Shown here piece by piece: positions 45,966 through 56,447 of a stretch of 64,000 bases of DNA (the first letter of the stretch is position 1; each line of letters begins with the position of its first letter). The stretch is from NCBI GenBank assembly GCA_001414345.1, contig LLCB01000018.1, positions 124,001-188,000 of the forward strand, in the 5' to 3' direction. Under the pieces are notes generated by a model that was not told the DNA's origin, searched no databases, and saw only the letters and a list, made by a program, of their open reading frames with translations. Both the position numbers and the translations under genes were made by a program. Source of the DNA: Hymenoscyphus infarciens. Its lineage: Eukaryota; Ascomycota; Leotiomycetes; Helotiales; Helotiaceae.

Positions 45966-46711
45966 TTACAACATCATGATACCCGCACCAACGATGAGGA
46001 TAGTGGATATCAAGCCGGTGTTGGCGTTCAAGGCAATACCGGCGGACTTTGATGCAGACGTGGAGGCAGCTCCGGCAGCAGCAGTGCCTGAAGCAGCAGC
46101 CTTTGCGGATCCTATTTCATTGCTTATTAGTATAAAGTTCAAGGAGGAAGTTCAAGTGTTTACTAACCACCTTTTGTGGCTTCTTTGGCAGAGTCGAGAG
46201 TAGAGCAGGCATCGACGAGAGTAGTGTTTGCCATCATGTCAGCCAGCTTGGTCTGGGCCTCAGTAGCTTTGGCCTTGACAGCATCGGCTTTAGTGGTGTT
46301 TCCCTTGGTCAGGTCGGTGAGAGCAGTTTCGTTTGCGGCCAAATTCTCGAGCTTCATGAGAACCTTCATCATGGAGCAAGCATCCTTGGTGTCCTCAGCA
46401 GCGGCAATGACGGAGCAAGTAGTTACGAGTGTAGCATTGGACTGCATGGTAGTCAATTGGGTGGAGGCAGCGGATGCCTTTGCTTGGAAATCGGCAATCT
46501 TGGTGGCATTGTTCTTGGTCTTTGCTGCGAGCTTGGTCTCGTTGGAAGCAAGCTTGACCATTTGAGTGAGTTGAGCCATCTCCTTGCAGAGGCTTTTATC
46601 GGTAACTGCCTTGACCTTGGGCTCCTTTGTAGAAGTTCCATTCTTGCTTCCGCCCTTGGCAACGACGGCGGTGGCGAGCATCAAAGAGAAGAAGATGTTG
46701 GTGATTTGCAT
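45966..46711 (-). CDS. secreted GPI-type protein with internal duplication
   Basis: Two exons (46711-46168 and 46111-45966) joined by a 56-bp intron with a GTTAGT donor (a GTGGTT donor three bases earlier is possible) encode 229 residues. A signal peptide (MQITNIFFSLMLATAVVA) opens the protein and a hydrophobic C-terminus (GLISTILIVGAGIMML) after an Ala/Ser-rich stretch looks like a GPI attachment signal. The middle consists of two similar units of about 67 residues, each with an early Cys, LA-x-NET, an N-x-T-K site, a Lys/Ala-rich helix, NATLV or NTTLV, a late CS and a closing DTK or EATK. The units suggest an ancient duplication of a helical, glycosylated domain. An upstream TATAAG lies near 46903. 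The function is unknown, and a cell-wall or surface role is likely. Confidence 0.7.
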
Positions 46712-48740
46712 ATTGGCGGTTGGGGTTTTTTGACGGGCTTTGGAGTTTTTGGTTTTGGGGGTAGAAAAGACTTGAATGGGATTAAAGATATGAAATAAGA
46801 CGGACCGGCCGAAAAGAGATAAAATGGAGAGTGATGATGAAGAAGTGAATTGGTTGAATGATGTCCAGATGAGTTTTCCAAGAGAGACAACTTGAACTCT
46901 TATAAGATCAAAATGCAAGATGCGGCTCCAACAAATGTTTGCATGCAACGCGTACGTCCAGGGGTCTCCTTCGCACTAGTGGGGTCGTGAATAGTTGCCA
47001 GCTCCAGCTGTCACCATTTAGGCGCGGTGATGGAACGAACCTGGAACGATGGCGTGCATCTGATGAGAGGGTAAAAATAGTATGCCAAGCAAAGTCTTCG
47101 CTTCTTTCTTTAGTCGGGATTCTGTAACATGATGTTCGACCGCTGGTGCACGTCCTACGCGTATCCTTCACAGAGTTACAGAGAGATGCGCGCAGTGGTT
47201 TTCAAATGGCGGATCTTTCTTCTCTGCCCTCGAAACGGTTTCCAAACATACGGAATTCGTTGGTATGGTGTTGTTGCCCTCGAGAGGAGATTTTGAGCGG
47301 AGCTCCCCTTTTCAAATTTCGCATTAGAATTCATCCATCTTAGGACTCTGAGGAGCCATCGCAATCTTGCAAGAGGAGAACATTTCCGGTGACGACTGTA
47401 CGAGTGCCCAGCAATCATCAGATTGCCAGAGTCATTGGATGAGGTCGTCGAGTGGACAATCAGCGAAACGATTGGTGTCGCCCTAGCGAGTTGCGGGTTC
47501 CACCTTTTCCCAACCTCACTTATGGATCAGCTCGTATGTGATTGGCTATCGGACGAGGTCCAATGTGACAACGACCTTATTTCCGGGGGTGACTCCCTGA
47601 TGGACCGTCGGTATCAAGCCTTGTTGACGTAGACTTGAAGATCAGATTGAAGGCGCTCAACTCCTTGAGAGCATCTCTTTTGTTTCTCTGCAAATCTAGG
47701 AATCTTTTCCGCGATGGAAGCGAGGTCTGTTGATCTTTCTCCTTCTTCCCCCTGCTTCGAGTTTGTTTTGAATGAAGACTAAGTATTTCAGTCCATTCCT
47801 TTACAACCTCAGATCCCTTCTGGTGATCTTGTATGAGAAATTGCCTGCATGGGGGAACTTTCATTGTCACTCATGAATTGGAAAAATTGGGTGAAAGCGT
47901 TTTACGAGGGTGTTTTCAGATATGGCTTCGAGGTTGGAAAGTTAGCGGCAGACCGAGTACCTGTTCCTGAAGTCAGGGTCAAAGTTAAGCTAAACCTTCC
48001 GTAACCACCGTTTTTCAAATATTATTCTCGTCCCACCAGATCTATGCCATATTGATAGCGGGTCAAGTAATCAACTTCTTTCCATGCGATGAACCTTACG
48101 CCTCAAGGTCCAACCCAGTCTCTTCCATAATTCCACACATTTCTCCTTCACTCAATTCTTATCTCTAAATAAGTGGAACAAAAAACGGTTCTGCCCAAAT
48201 GCCGAAAGGAGAACAAGAGAACCTCGACTTCGTCACATTTCGTGGTTGATACTTCACACCCAACCATTCATTGCCCCTGTATTTCCTTGAAACCCCCACC
48301 AACAAAACGAGGGATTTTTCGAAACGAGCCTCACAATTGCTTTCGCAAGTTCGCGACACATGGTACCCCTATTTTTCCCCAAAGGTCTTATATTTATTAT
48401 TTTTAGAGCTTTTGTACACGAATCAGGAGCTTCATTCGTTAGTCGTGTTTTGTCATTTTCATATGGGATGATGGTGGGATAGGCTCTTGTGCCGTTCGAG
48501 CGGTGTAATTAAACTTTGCAATTGATATATTTCGATGGATGTAGTCTTATACGCGGAGGAGCGTCGTTCGATATGTACAAGTACACAGCCACCACATCTT
48601 TAGTTTCCATGGTTTGGATTTCGTCATTTCCCCAGGTTATGTTGAAATGCGTGGTTTTGGTTGGTGGGATTTGCATTTGGGATCGTGGGGTAGGTCTTGG
48701 CTCTCTTGGCTGTGTAACCATTATTTGAACTACTAATTGT
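46712..48740. other. intergenic, small doubtful frames
   Basis: About 2 kb with only short frames, for example 47577-47870 minus (97 codons), none with recognised resemblance. The first part carries the promoter of the GPI-type gene. Confidence 0.4.
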
Positions 48741-49256
48741 CAGACTTGGGCGGCGATATTACCGGTGACATATCAGAGGGGTCTACGATATTTATCGTAT
48801 CGTATTAAGTAATCCGATCGATACCGGATTTCTAAGGAGAACCGATAATATATCAATTATTAGCGGAAAATAGTTAATCTAGAGAAGAATAGTTCTTCTA
48901 GCTAATAGAATACTTAGTTTTACTATTTTCTAAAAAATAAAGATAAATTTATATAATTTTAATAGTAAATTCTAAATATTTATGACTCTAAGAGATTATA
49001 TATCTTATTATAAGTCTTTTATACTAAATTAAGATTTATATAATAACTTTTTAATATAATAAAGTAGATTTTTAAAAAGAAAACATAAGTTATATAATGT
49101 CTATTTAGTACTATAAAGCACTAGTACGAAGAACATGATATTTATAGATTATCGTTACATTTTTAATAATATTTATTATAGATAAGAATTTATAAGATTT
49201 ATTATACGATATATATCGCGATAATCTAATAAATATTGTATCGCCGCCTAAGTCTG
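48741..49256. mobile_element. complete non-autonomous hAT-type element, 516 bp
   Basis: Begins CAGACTTGGGCGGCGATA and ends with its inverted counterpart, whose reverse complement is CAGACTTAGGCGGCGATA, an 18-bp terminal inverted repeat with one G/A mismatch. It is flanked by a perfect 8-bp duplication CTAATTGT at 48733-48740 and 49257-49264. The 8-bp target duplication indicates the hAT superfamily. No open frame lies inside. The interior is strongly AT-shifted compared with the sister fragment at 27560, as expected after RIP. Confidence 0.85.
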
Positions 49257-49603
49257 CTAATTGTTAATGGCAATTCAAGTGTGAGTGGACTGGAAGAATT
49301 CCAGTAGAGATGAAAAGTTGTAACATGGCTCTATCAAAAAGAATGACATGTGAAAAGAAAATTCCATTCTGGAGATGGCGTTTCAGGATTGCCTAATCGA
49401 CTATACCACAATTTGAACCCAAGGTAAGAAGCAGGGAAGTAGAACGTGGGTTGGTTCTATTCAAGCGAATCGGTCTCTTCTTTGCTCATCCAGGGATCTT
49501 TCACTTCAAATAACATTTTTTTCTAGAAAATTGATATTCTCTAGGACTAGAAGTCTATATACAAAAAGGTTCTCATTCTTCTAATAGTTCACAGTGTATC
49601 TTT
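49257..49603. other. short intergenic stretch
   Basis: Lies between the hAT-type element and the 3' end of the SRR1-like gene. Nothing recognised. Confidence 0.4.
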
Positions 49604-50661
49604 TCAAGATCCCCTCTTCCGTAGCCACAACTTCTCGGTTTCAATCCAGCTTTTACGCGCACTCCAAAAGTCCAAGCGGCTGTGACCACCGATATTGTAG
49701 GAGTTATAGCGTGCAAATCTTTGGTCAACCACCATCGCTTCATGTATCTCCCTAGAGCCTCTCTGTGTGTCAGGGTGCCAACAAAGCATTGCCATGGGAA
49801 TTTTACCTTCAATATTTGCCATGAAATAGGTGGTGAGTCGTCCTGTCCCAAGAGAGATGACCAAAGTGTGCTCATCGATAAGTCGATAAATATCAGGATT
49901 GTAGACGACATTAAATTTCAAGTGTCTTGTCAGGAATGCCACGTCGTATTGCGAGTAGATCGGATCTTGCGCAAAGACGGGGAGCGGATTCTCGGTTTCT
50001 GGATAAAATATTAGCACTTTCATTTCTCTTTTTTCCATTTTCTTTTTCTTGCAGTTCTAGGAACTTACCCCCTAAATACTGTCTGATGAAGTCGGCGGCT
50101 GCGATTTGGAAGGCAGAGGTGTCGGTCATCCAGTCGTCTTGAGGGTCCCCACTCTGGCGAATATCATCATGGAGGCTTCCTGATCCGATTATGACCACCT
50201 TCCTAACATCCCCTTTTCTCAATCCATTGTTGTGATACGTTATTGCTCTCCGAAGGAGTGCATACTCGTTGGTCTGATACCATCGTGACTTTTTTCTTCG
50301 AAACGACTGTGCAATTTGATCCACTGACACTTTCCAGTAGAAGTCGTTGCGCAACGCAGCGAAATCATGATTGAAGCCTTGGAAGTAGCCGCGGTCAAAG
50401 ACTGTCCTTTCACAATCTACATGCAACCTTGATTCAGAAACGTATTAGATTTGCCGTCTCTAAGAAAGGAATGTCTCCGCACTCAACGTAAGTCGCTTTT
50501 TTCACGAATTCCTCGTGTTTTCTCTTCAGCCATTGGGGGAAATTGCCAGCATACGGATTATTCGTCATCAACTTTGCGATAGGTCCCCAACGAAACTTTT
50601 GCCCATTATAGAAGATACACGCATGGCCAGTAGTTTTATCGTAACTGCATGTGTATCCCAT
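49604..50661 (-). CDS. SRR1-like domain protein
   Basis: Three exons (50661-50483, 50427-50069, 49998-49604) give about 310 residues from ATG 50661 (MGYTCSYDKTTGHACIFYN). Intron 2 (70 bp, GTAAGT-CCAG) is clear. Intron 1 (55 bp) uses a weak GTGCGG donor and AAG acceptor, so its ends are less sure. Landmarks are VVIIGSGSLHDD, SAFQIAAADFIRQYLG, then after intron 2 PLPVFAQDPIYSQYDVAFL, VVYNPDIYRLIDEHTL and AMLCWHPDT. This series matches the SRR1 (sensitivity to red light reduced) domain: a Gly-rich loop, a helix with AAA, the QDP-x-[FY] motif and a later hydrophobic strand. SRR1-like proteins influence light and clock responses in plants and heme or transcription in other eukaryotes. The role in fungi is unclear. 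Confidence 0.7.
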
Positions 50662-50749
50662 GGTGTAGTTTGTGCAATAGTGTCGTGTTCCGTGTATTTC
50701 AAAATGTAAGTTTCTTCGCTGTTCAAGAAAAATCCGAAGGGGAGAGAGA

Positions 50750-50765
50750 GTGTCTTTTTATAGTT
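50750..50765 (-). promoter_or_regulatory. TATA-like box of the SRR1-like gene
   Basis: CTATAAAAAG on the minus strand lies about 95 nt upstream of ATG 50661. Its distance fits a core promoter with a short leader, but no transcript data are available. Confidence 0.35.
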
Positions 50766-52008
50766 TGCTGGCGGGCCTGTCATAATTTCAAGTGATTGGT
50801 TATTTTTTGTTGCGATGCTTTTCTGAATTATTAAAAGGTTGAAGTGCTGAATAAAAGAGTGACTCTTCTTTTCAACGTATGCTCTTATTCATGCTTCAGG
50901 GGGCTTAGCGCCCCGAAGATTGGAATAATGAAATATAAATCACGAATATTTAATATTGAGGTTGCACAAAACATGGACTTCCAGAAAGATTTATATAATG
51001 ACTAGAACTCAAACTAATTATTAAATGTAGAAGATTTGGAAAAACAACAATAACATTATGACACGTAAGACTCTCGGTCAAGTTCTCAAAAGCTTCGGAT
51101 AAAGATGATAACGAACTACTCATTCTCACATTGATCACATTCATAATTAAAGATTGATATTTCTCATTTTCCCAAGGCTTCTAGTACAATCACTCTAATA
51201 ACTCGAAACCTTCTGGTACATTACCTTAAAGATGCACAAATAGTAACACGACCAAGACTCCTACTTATTAAAAATGGCGTTGTCTAAGCAAGGAGATGCG
51301 ACATCAACTGAACCACGTCAAGCAGCCCTGAACATTAAAGGACACAGTGAGCCCAAATTTTCTGAATGTCAAAACCCAAAATACAATGTCCTAAAAGTCT
51401 CGGGAAACGAAATTCAAAGAAGCGAGATGGGACGTCTAGAGAGTCAGCATAGTGAATTAAACTGTCTGTCTAAACGTTCTTCAAGCGAGTTACTTTCCCC
51501 ACACTTTTAGAATACTTTTTTTTCGGTGAGACAAGTTACGTCTTACTGTCTACTACAATTATTAAATAGCTGTGAAAAGGTTCCTTGTAAAACTTTTCAG
51601 AAGAATCCACTCTATCAAGAGGGCTTAAGCATGGCTTTTCCAGCCAAAGCTATAGCAACTCGAAATTAAGAACCATTAACTTGTTATTCTATGCTCTATG
51701 CTTCCGTTTAATTACTACCCTACACCCAAGTAACGCATGAGAGCTTCTCTTTGTAAATGTGGCAAAGATTTTCAAACAATGAACTCTCAAGAGTCTTTCA
51801 CCCCATTCATCACGATCCCGGATCTAGTGATAAACGCTAACGCTCTTTGTTCCCATCTGCAACCGCGATTATCCTCCCCCACAAAAAACACTAATGGATT
51901 ATAATCTCTCTGTTTGTAATAAAACCCCCCTATTTTTACCCAACCCGTCCTGAAAAAAAAAAGATCATCAAAACTTCTTTCAATCATTATCCACTCAATC
52001 CCCAAAAA
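50766..52008. other. intergenic upstream of the SAP/peptidase gene
   Basis: AT-rich with a doubtful frame at 51274-51510 (78 codons, MALSKQGDATSTEPRQ onward) lacking resemblance. The right end should hold the promoter and leader of the large gene at 52009. Confidence 0.35.
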
Positions 52009-55000
52009 ATGCCTCCTAAAAGGGGGGGAGATGGAGACGACGAAGATAACTATTCGCCTACAAAAGATAGTGAAGATGAGGTCACAGGAATGTTCGATGA
52101 TCTACGCGTCGTGGATCTAAAGGAAGAATTGAAAAGGCGTAAGCTAGTGAGAACGGGTGTCAAACAAGTGCTCCGCCAGCGTTTAGAAGACTTCGAACGC
52201 CGAAAGAGACAAAGGAAACGTAAGCGCAGTGAGGAGGACACTGATAACGATAGTCTGGAAACACCTTCTCCGAAAGTTCGAAAACCCACTGTGAAGATAC
52301 CCGCGAAGAAACCCGCTACGAAGAAACCCGCTGAGAAGGAACCATCTCCCGATGAAATTGTAGAAATTCCGGGTTCGAGTCCTAAGAGTCCTGTTCAGCC
52401 TAGGAAGAATGTTGTTACTAAAGAAGGAGGAGAAAAAGAAGATTCCAGTGATGGTTCCATTCCCAGTCCTGAGGAGCCTGGTAGGAAACCGGGGAAGAAG
52501 GTTGTTCCTGACAAAGGGGGAGAAAAAGAAGGAAGCTCCAGTTCAAATCCTGAAGAGCCTGGTAGAAAACCCGAGAAGCCTGGTAGGAAACCTGGGAAGA
52601 AGGTCGTTCCCGAAAAAGGGGGAGGGAGAAGAGGTTCTGGTGCTCTTTTCAACCCAACTCCTGAGAACCCTTCCCCTCCTGCTTCACCACCAACGGAGAA
52701 ATCCGATGGCGAGGATCCAATTGCAGAACCGCCGGGTAAGAAACAAAAACCCGCTGCTACGAAGAAAGCATCTCCCAAAAAACCAAATTCGGGTTCGCAT
52801 CCCTCCGACTCGGACCTTCCATCACCGAGTGAGCTTGCTCGTAAGCCAGCACCCAAGAGACCCGCGGAACCCCCTGCGAATAAACCAACCAAAACCGGTC
52901 TTCCAAATCCAGTCCCCAAGAGGGGCCCTGGTGTAAAAAGGGCTGTCAGGAAACTTGGAGCTCCAAGGAAGATTTTTGGTGAAGCAGGAATAAGAGGCGA
53001 TCATTCAGGCTCAAGTGGTGAGAAACCTGGCCGAAGAAGGCCACCAAACAAAATCGGCTGGACAACAAAGCCACCTAAGGATATAAAGGTTGGCCCAAAG
53101 AAACGACGAGCAGCTCCGCAGAAACCAAACGCCGGGACGACAGAGGACGAAGATTTGAACCCAACCGGCACGAGCAAGATTCCTTCACCAAAGGTACCGA
53201 AGAGACTTTTTATGGACACAAAAAGACGCAGAAGACCCCCTCCAGCTGCACCAGCTGCGCCAGCTTCCCCTGCTGCTTTATCGGCTTCTCTTACTCCCAT
53301 CGAGTTGTTACCCGACGGAAAGGAAGAGGAAGAGATAAGGTTTGACTACCGTCTCCAATTTGAACCTCCAACCACAGAAATTATCGCATCCATGGAGAGA
53401 GTCCGAAACGAGATCCCCGATGGAGTAAACTCTCGCAATAAATTCATCAACACTGCAGTGGGTAGAAGCGCGATCAGGGGACATGTCTTGAGCGCTGGAA
53501 ATGTGGTTAATCTCATTGACGAACAGAAAGACAAAGACGGAAATATCATCGTACCTGCATGTCAAGGCGCGCTAAACACGGAAATTCTCGAGGCATATCT
53601 AGAGCTCATCTGCGATTTTCACAACAAAAGAGCTTATAGTCGTGCTGCAGGAGATCAACCGAAGACTAAGGCCTCGAATAGCCCTCGCACTTCTGAGCGG
53701 ATAAAAAACCAGAGAAAGCATTGTGATGCTTATCTCTTCCAAAGCCACGAGTTTGCGAAAGTCCTCCTCAATCGCGACAATAGACCAGGACTCGAGTGGG
53801 GAAATGTCGCAGCATCTGTAAGGTGGAAGGAGATTTACCCTTGGATGGGAGATCATGGGTTCCGGGAACATTTCTTCCACTTTGAACATATTTTTCTTCC
53901 TATCCGGTGGGATGAAACAAAGCCTTACCACGCCATGTTGATTGTCATCTCCCCAAGGAACCGGTCAGTTGAGTTTTTCAACAGTATCGACCACTACGGC
54001 GGCAACAGGAAGTACTACTACTACAAGATCTTTGATTACCTGCAGTATGAGCTTGGAGATGAGTTCGTAATGAGCGAATGGTCTTTCAAAGACGGACTTA
54101 GCTGTCCTCAACAAGATCATGCTTCAGACCATTGCAGTGTTCATTGCGCCACCAATGCTTATTGCGTAGCGTTTGGATTAAGTGTTGCCAGGGTGTCATG
54201 GAACGACGACTACATGCTCCAGAAGAGAAAGAGAATGCTCCACGAGCTGTGCAGGGGTAGCTTGGACTTCAAAAGACAAGTCGACATTGATCGCAATGTT
54301 CTGAATGGGATGCCACCGGACCATGGCGATGCTTACCATGCCCAACGGGCAGCAATGAGACGCGGCGAAAACCTCCCAGCGGCGCAGCGTGAAGATGCGG
54401 AGGCGCGCAAAATATTCGCTCAACGGTGGAGTGAAGGGTACCGCCACATATGGATTTCTGGAAAGAATCTTCTCTGTGGACTAAGAGCTGTTTGCACCGC
54501 AGTCCGCGCACAGAACCTAGGGACATACCCAACTGTTGAGGAGCTGCAGGAAATAAGGCGCACGAATGAAGATATGAAATTCTTTGAGAGTGAAACGGGA
54601 AGTCATGGACGAAAGAACGACGCAGATTTCTACATCGATCAGTTGGCAGCTCTCCTCCGGATCTGGGGCAGAGAGAAAGGGGGTGGGCTGGATCTTCGCC
54701 TGGGATACATGCTGAACGATTCGCGCGTGTATTTGGCTATTCAAGAACAAGAGCCTACGACCATAGTGATTTGGATCTCCTCTTCCAGTGATGATGGAGC
54801 AGACGACGCGACTTGGCACTATGAAGCTATTGCTCCTAAAAAGGTGCCATCAGACCCATACAACAAAGATTCATATCTCGGGCTCAGAAGAAATGCGGAC
54901 GGGAAATGGACTCGGAGCGGAGGAATACGGAAAATGACACCACTGGTACTGGAACTGTTCCAGAAATGGGCACCCCCGCCCTTACAACGACACGAGTACG

Positions 55001-55821
55001 ATGATATAAAGACTCAAGCGGAATTTCTGGCCATCGCCAAGGAGAGGAATGAGAAGAAGGACAGGACGATGGATTTGACGCCGTTTAAGGAAAAGACAAC
55101 AAGTCCAAAGAAGATTGACGCATTGAGGAGATTGGTCTATAAGGATATGGCGGACGAGGAGAGAGAGCGGAAGAAATCTAGAGCCGGGATTCCTGGATAT
55201 GAATCAATCCCAAGCACAAAGGAGAAGTCACCTAAGACCCCAAAAGAGAGGTCACCCAAGTCACCAGGAAAAAGAAGTAGTCTCCTAAGAGATAGCGAGC
55301 CTCCTAAGAAGTCAACGCCGAAGGAAAGGTCACCCAAGTCACCAGGAAAGAGAAGTAGTCTCCTAAGAGATAGCGAGCCTCCTAAGAATTCAACCTCGAA
55401 GGAGAAGTCTCCTAAGTTACTAAGAGATAGCGAGCCTCCCAAGAAGTCAACGCCGAAGGAGAAGTCTCCTAAGTTACCAAGAGACAGCGAGCCTCCTAAG
55501 AAGTCAACCCCAAAAGAGAAGTCGCCTAAGTCACTAGGAAAGAGAAGTAGTCTCCTAAGAGATAGCGAGCCTCCTAAGAATTCAACCCCGAAGGAGAAGT
55601 CTCCTAAGTTACCAAGAGACAGCGAGCCTCCCAAGAAGTCAACCCCGAAGGAGAAGTCTCCCAAGGCACCAGGAAAGAGAAAGTCGCCCGGAGAGTCTCC
55701 CCCAACGAAGAAACTCAAAGTGCCATCACCCGTGAAGTCACCTATAAGGAAGAAGGAGAAGAAGAAGACACCGGAAAAACCCAAAGGGTTTAAGGATAAA
55801 TTGCTCGGTTTTTTTAGATAG
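52009..55821 (+). CDS. SAP-domain protein with Ulp1-like and second cysteine-peptidase regions
   Basis: A single exon of 1270 residues from ATG 52009. Residues 31-65 (DLRVVDLKEELKRRKLVRTG onward) form a SAP DNA-binding helix pair, followed by a strong basic cluster (RRKRQRKRKR). A Lys/Pro/Ser-rich, probably disordered region extends to about residue 430. Residues about 560-760 resemble Ulp1 (C48) peptidases, with His641 in KPYHAMLIVISP, Asn658/Asp661 in FFNSIDHYGG, Gln701/702 in SCPQQDHAS and Cys709 in SDHCSVHCATNA. From about residue 815 a second block reads NLLCGLRAV (Cys823), YPTVEELQEI, DFYIDQLAALLRIWGR, TIVIWISS and THE pattern ends at WHYEAI (His937), similar to OTU/papain-like domains of fungal proteins. 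The tail (about 1070-1250) repeats KSP, RDSEPPKKSTPKE units and ends in a basic stretch. It lies against a RIP-degraded island. Substrates are unknown, and SUMO/ubiquitin processing on chromatin is an inference. Confidence 0.7.
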   Translation: MPPKRGGDGDDEDNYSPTKDSEDEVTGMFDDLRVVDLKEELKRRKLVRTGVKQVLRQRLEDFERRKRQRKRKRSEEDTDNDSLETPSPKVRKPTVKIPAKKPATKKPAEKEPSPDEIVEIPGSSPKSPVQPRKNVVTKEGGEKEDSSDGSIPSPEEPGRKPGKKVVPDKGGEKEGSSSSNPEEPGRKPEKPGRKPGKKVVPEKGGGRRGSGALFNPTPENPSPPASPPTEKSDGEDPIAEPPGKKQKPAATKKASPKKPNSGSHPSDSDLPSPSELARKPAPKRPAEPPANKPTKTGLPNPVPKRGPGVKRAVRKLGAPRKIFGEAGIRGDHSGSSGEKPGRRRPPNKIGWTTKPPKDIKVGPKKRRAAPQKPNAGTTEDEDLNPTGTSKIPSPKVPKRLFMDTKRRRRPPPAAPAAPASPAALSASLTPIELLPDGKEEEEIRFDYRLQFEPPTTEIIASMERVRNEIPDGVNSRNKFINTAVGRSAIRGHVLSAGNVVNLIDEQKDKDGNIIVPACQGALNTEILEAYLELICDFHNKRAYSRAAGDQPKTKASNSPRTSERIKNQRKHCDAYLFQSHEFAKVLLNRDNRPGLEWGNVAASVRWKEIYPWMGDHGFREHFFHFEHIFLPIRWDETKPYHAMLIVISPRNRSVEFFNSIDHYGGNRKYYYYKIFDYLQYELGDEFVMSEWSFKDGLSCPQQDHASDHCSVHCATNAYCVAFGLSVARVSWNDDYMLQKRKRMLHELCRGSLDFKRQVDIDRNVLNGMPPDHGDAYHAQRAAMRRGENLPAAQREDAEARKIFAQRWSEGYRHIWISGKNLLCGLRAVCTAVRAQNLGTYPTVEELQEIRRTNEDMKFFESETGSHGRKNDADFYIDQLAALLRIWGREKGGGLDLRLGYMLNDSRVYLAIQEQEPTTIVIWISSSSDDGADDATWHYEAIAPKKVPSDPYNKDSYLGLRRNADGKWTRSGGIRKMTPLVLELFQKWAPPPLQRHEYDDIKTQAEFLAIAKERNEKKDRTMDLTPFKEKTTSPKKIDALRRLVYKDMADEERERKKSRAGIPGYESIPSTKEKSPKTPKERSPKSPGKRSSLLRDSEPPKKSTPKERSPKSPGKRSSLLRDSEPPKNSTSKEKSPKLLRDSEPPKKSTPKEKSPKLPRDSEPPKKSTPKEKSPKSLGKRSSLLRDSEPPKNSTPKEKSPKLPRDSEPPKKSTPKEKSPKAPGKRKSPGESPPTKKLKVPSPVKSPIRKKEKKKTPEKPKGFKDKLLGFFR
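55190..55730 (+). repeat. coding tandem repeats in the SAP/peptidase gene tail
   Basis: Degenerate units encoding RDSEPPKKSTPKEKSPK, alternating with a longer form that adds SPGKRSSLL, repeat about six times in the tail. The DNA copies are close to identical (for example CTAAGAGATAGCGAGCCTCC recurs), pointing to recent expansion or conversion. Confidence 0.8.
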
Positions 55822-55870
55822 CCCTTATAGCAATGTGTTGTATTATACGGAGTAAATAGATAATTTATCG

Positions 55871-56447
55871 CTTTTCGTCATATACACGTATTTAAGGCTA
55901 TTTTGAGAATTTCTGTATTTGCTAGCTAGCTTCTAGTATCTCACTCTACACTCTCTTATATACTATCTTTTTAGGCTAATTAGGAGGCTCTCTAAGCATC
56001 TTACTAATATAAGAGTAAAAAGAGTAAGTACTATTAGCTATCGCACTTATTTAAAAGGCTAAAAAAGTACTAACTAATCCTAGTAAGTGTATTATAAAGA
56101 GGTATAAGAGTAGGGTTGAAAAAGAGCTTAATACTAAATAAGACGTTAAAAGCGATAGAAAGTATTATTAGTAGAATAGAGGTTACTTAGTATAAGAGAA
56201 GGCATATATATATATGCCTTCTTCTTACTTAATAAGCTAATTCCTTAATTTACTATAAACCCTTTCTATTTATTACTTTTCGTTATATATACGTATTTAA
56301 GGCTATTTTAAGAATTTCTATATTTGTTAGCTAGCTTCTAGTATCTTACTCTATACTCTCTTATATACTATCTTTTTAGACTAATTAGAAGGCTCTCTAA
56401 GCATCTTACTAATATAAGAGTGAAAAGAGTAAGTACTATTAGCTGTC
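55871..56447. repeat. 172-bp direct repeat, two copies 405 bp apart
   Basis: Copies at 55871-56042 and 56276-56447 are the same length and align without gaps. All the differences that I saw are C/T or G/A (for example TCATATACAC against TTATATATAC, CTCACTCTACACT against CTTACTCTATACT). This is the RIP signature. The ends have no clear TG...CA, so an LTR identity is not shown. Confidence 0.75.

Noticed and set aside
52395..52919. Gly/Phe/Leu-rich antisense frame opposite the SAP/peptidase gene
   Set aside because: Shadow of the Pro/Lys-rich coding sequence on the plus strand.
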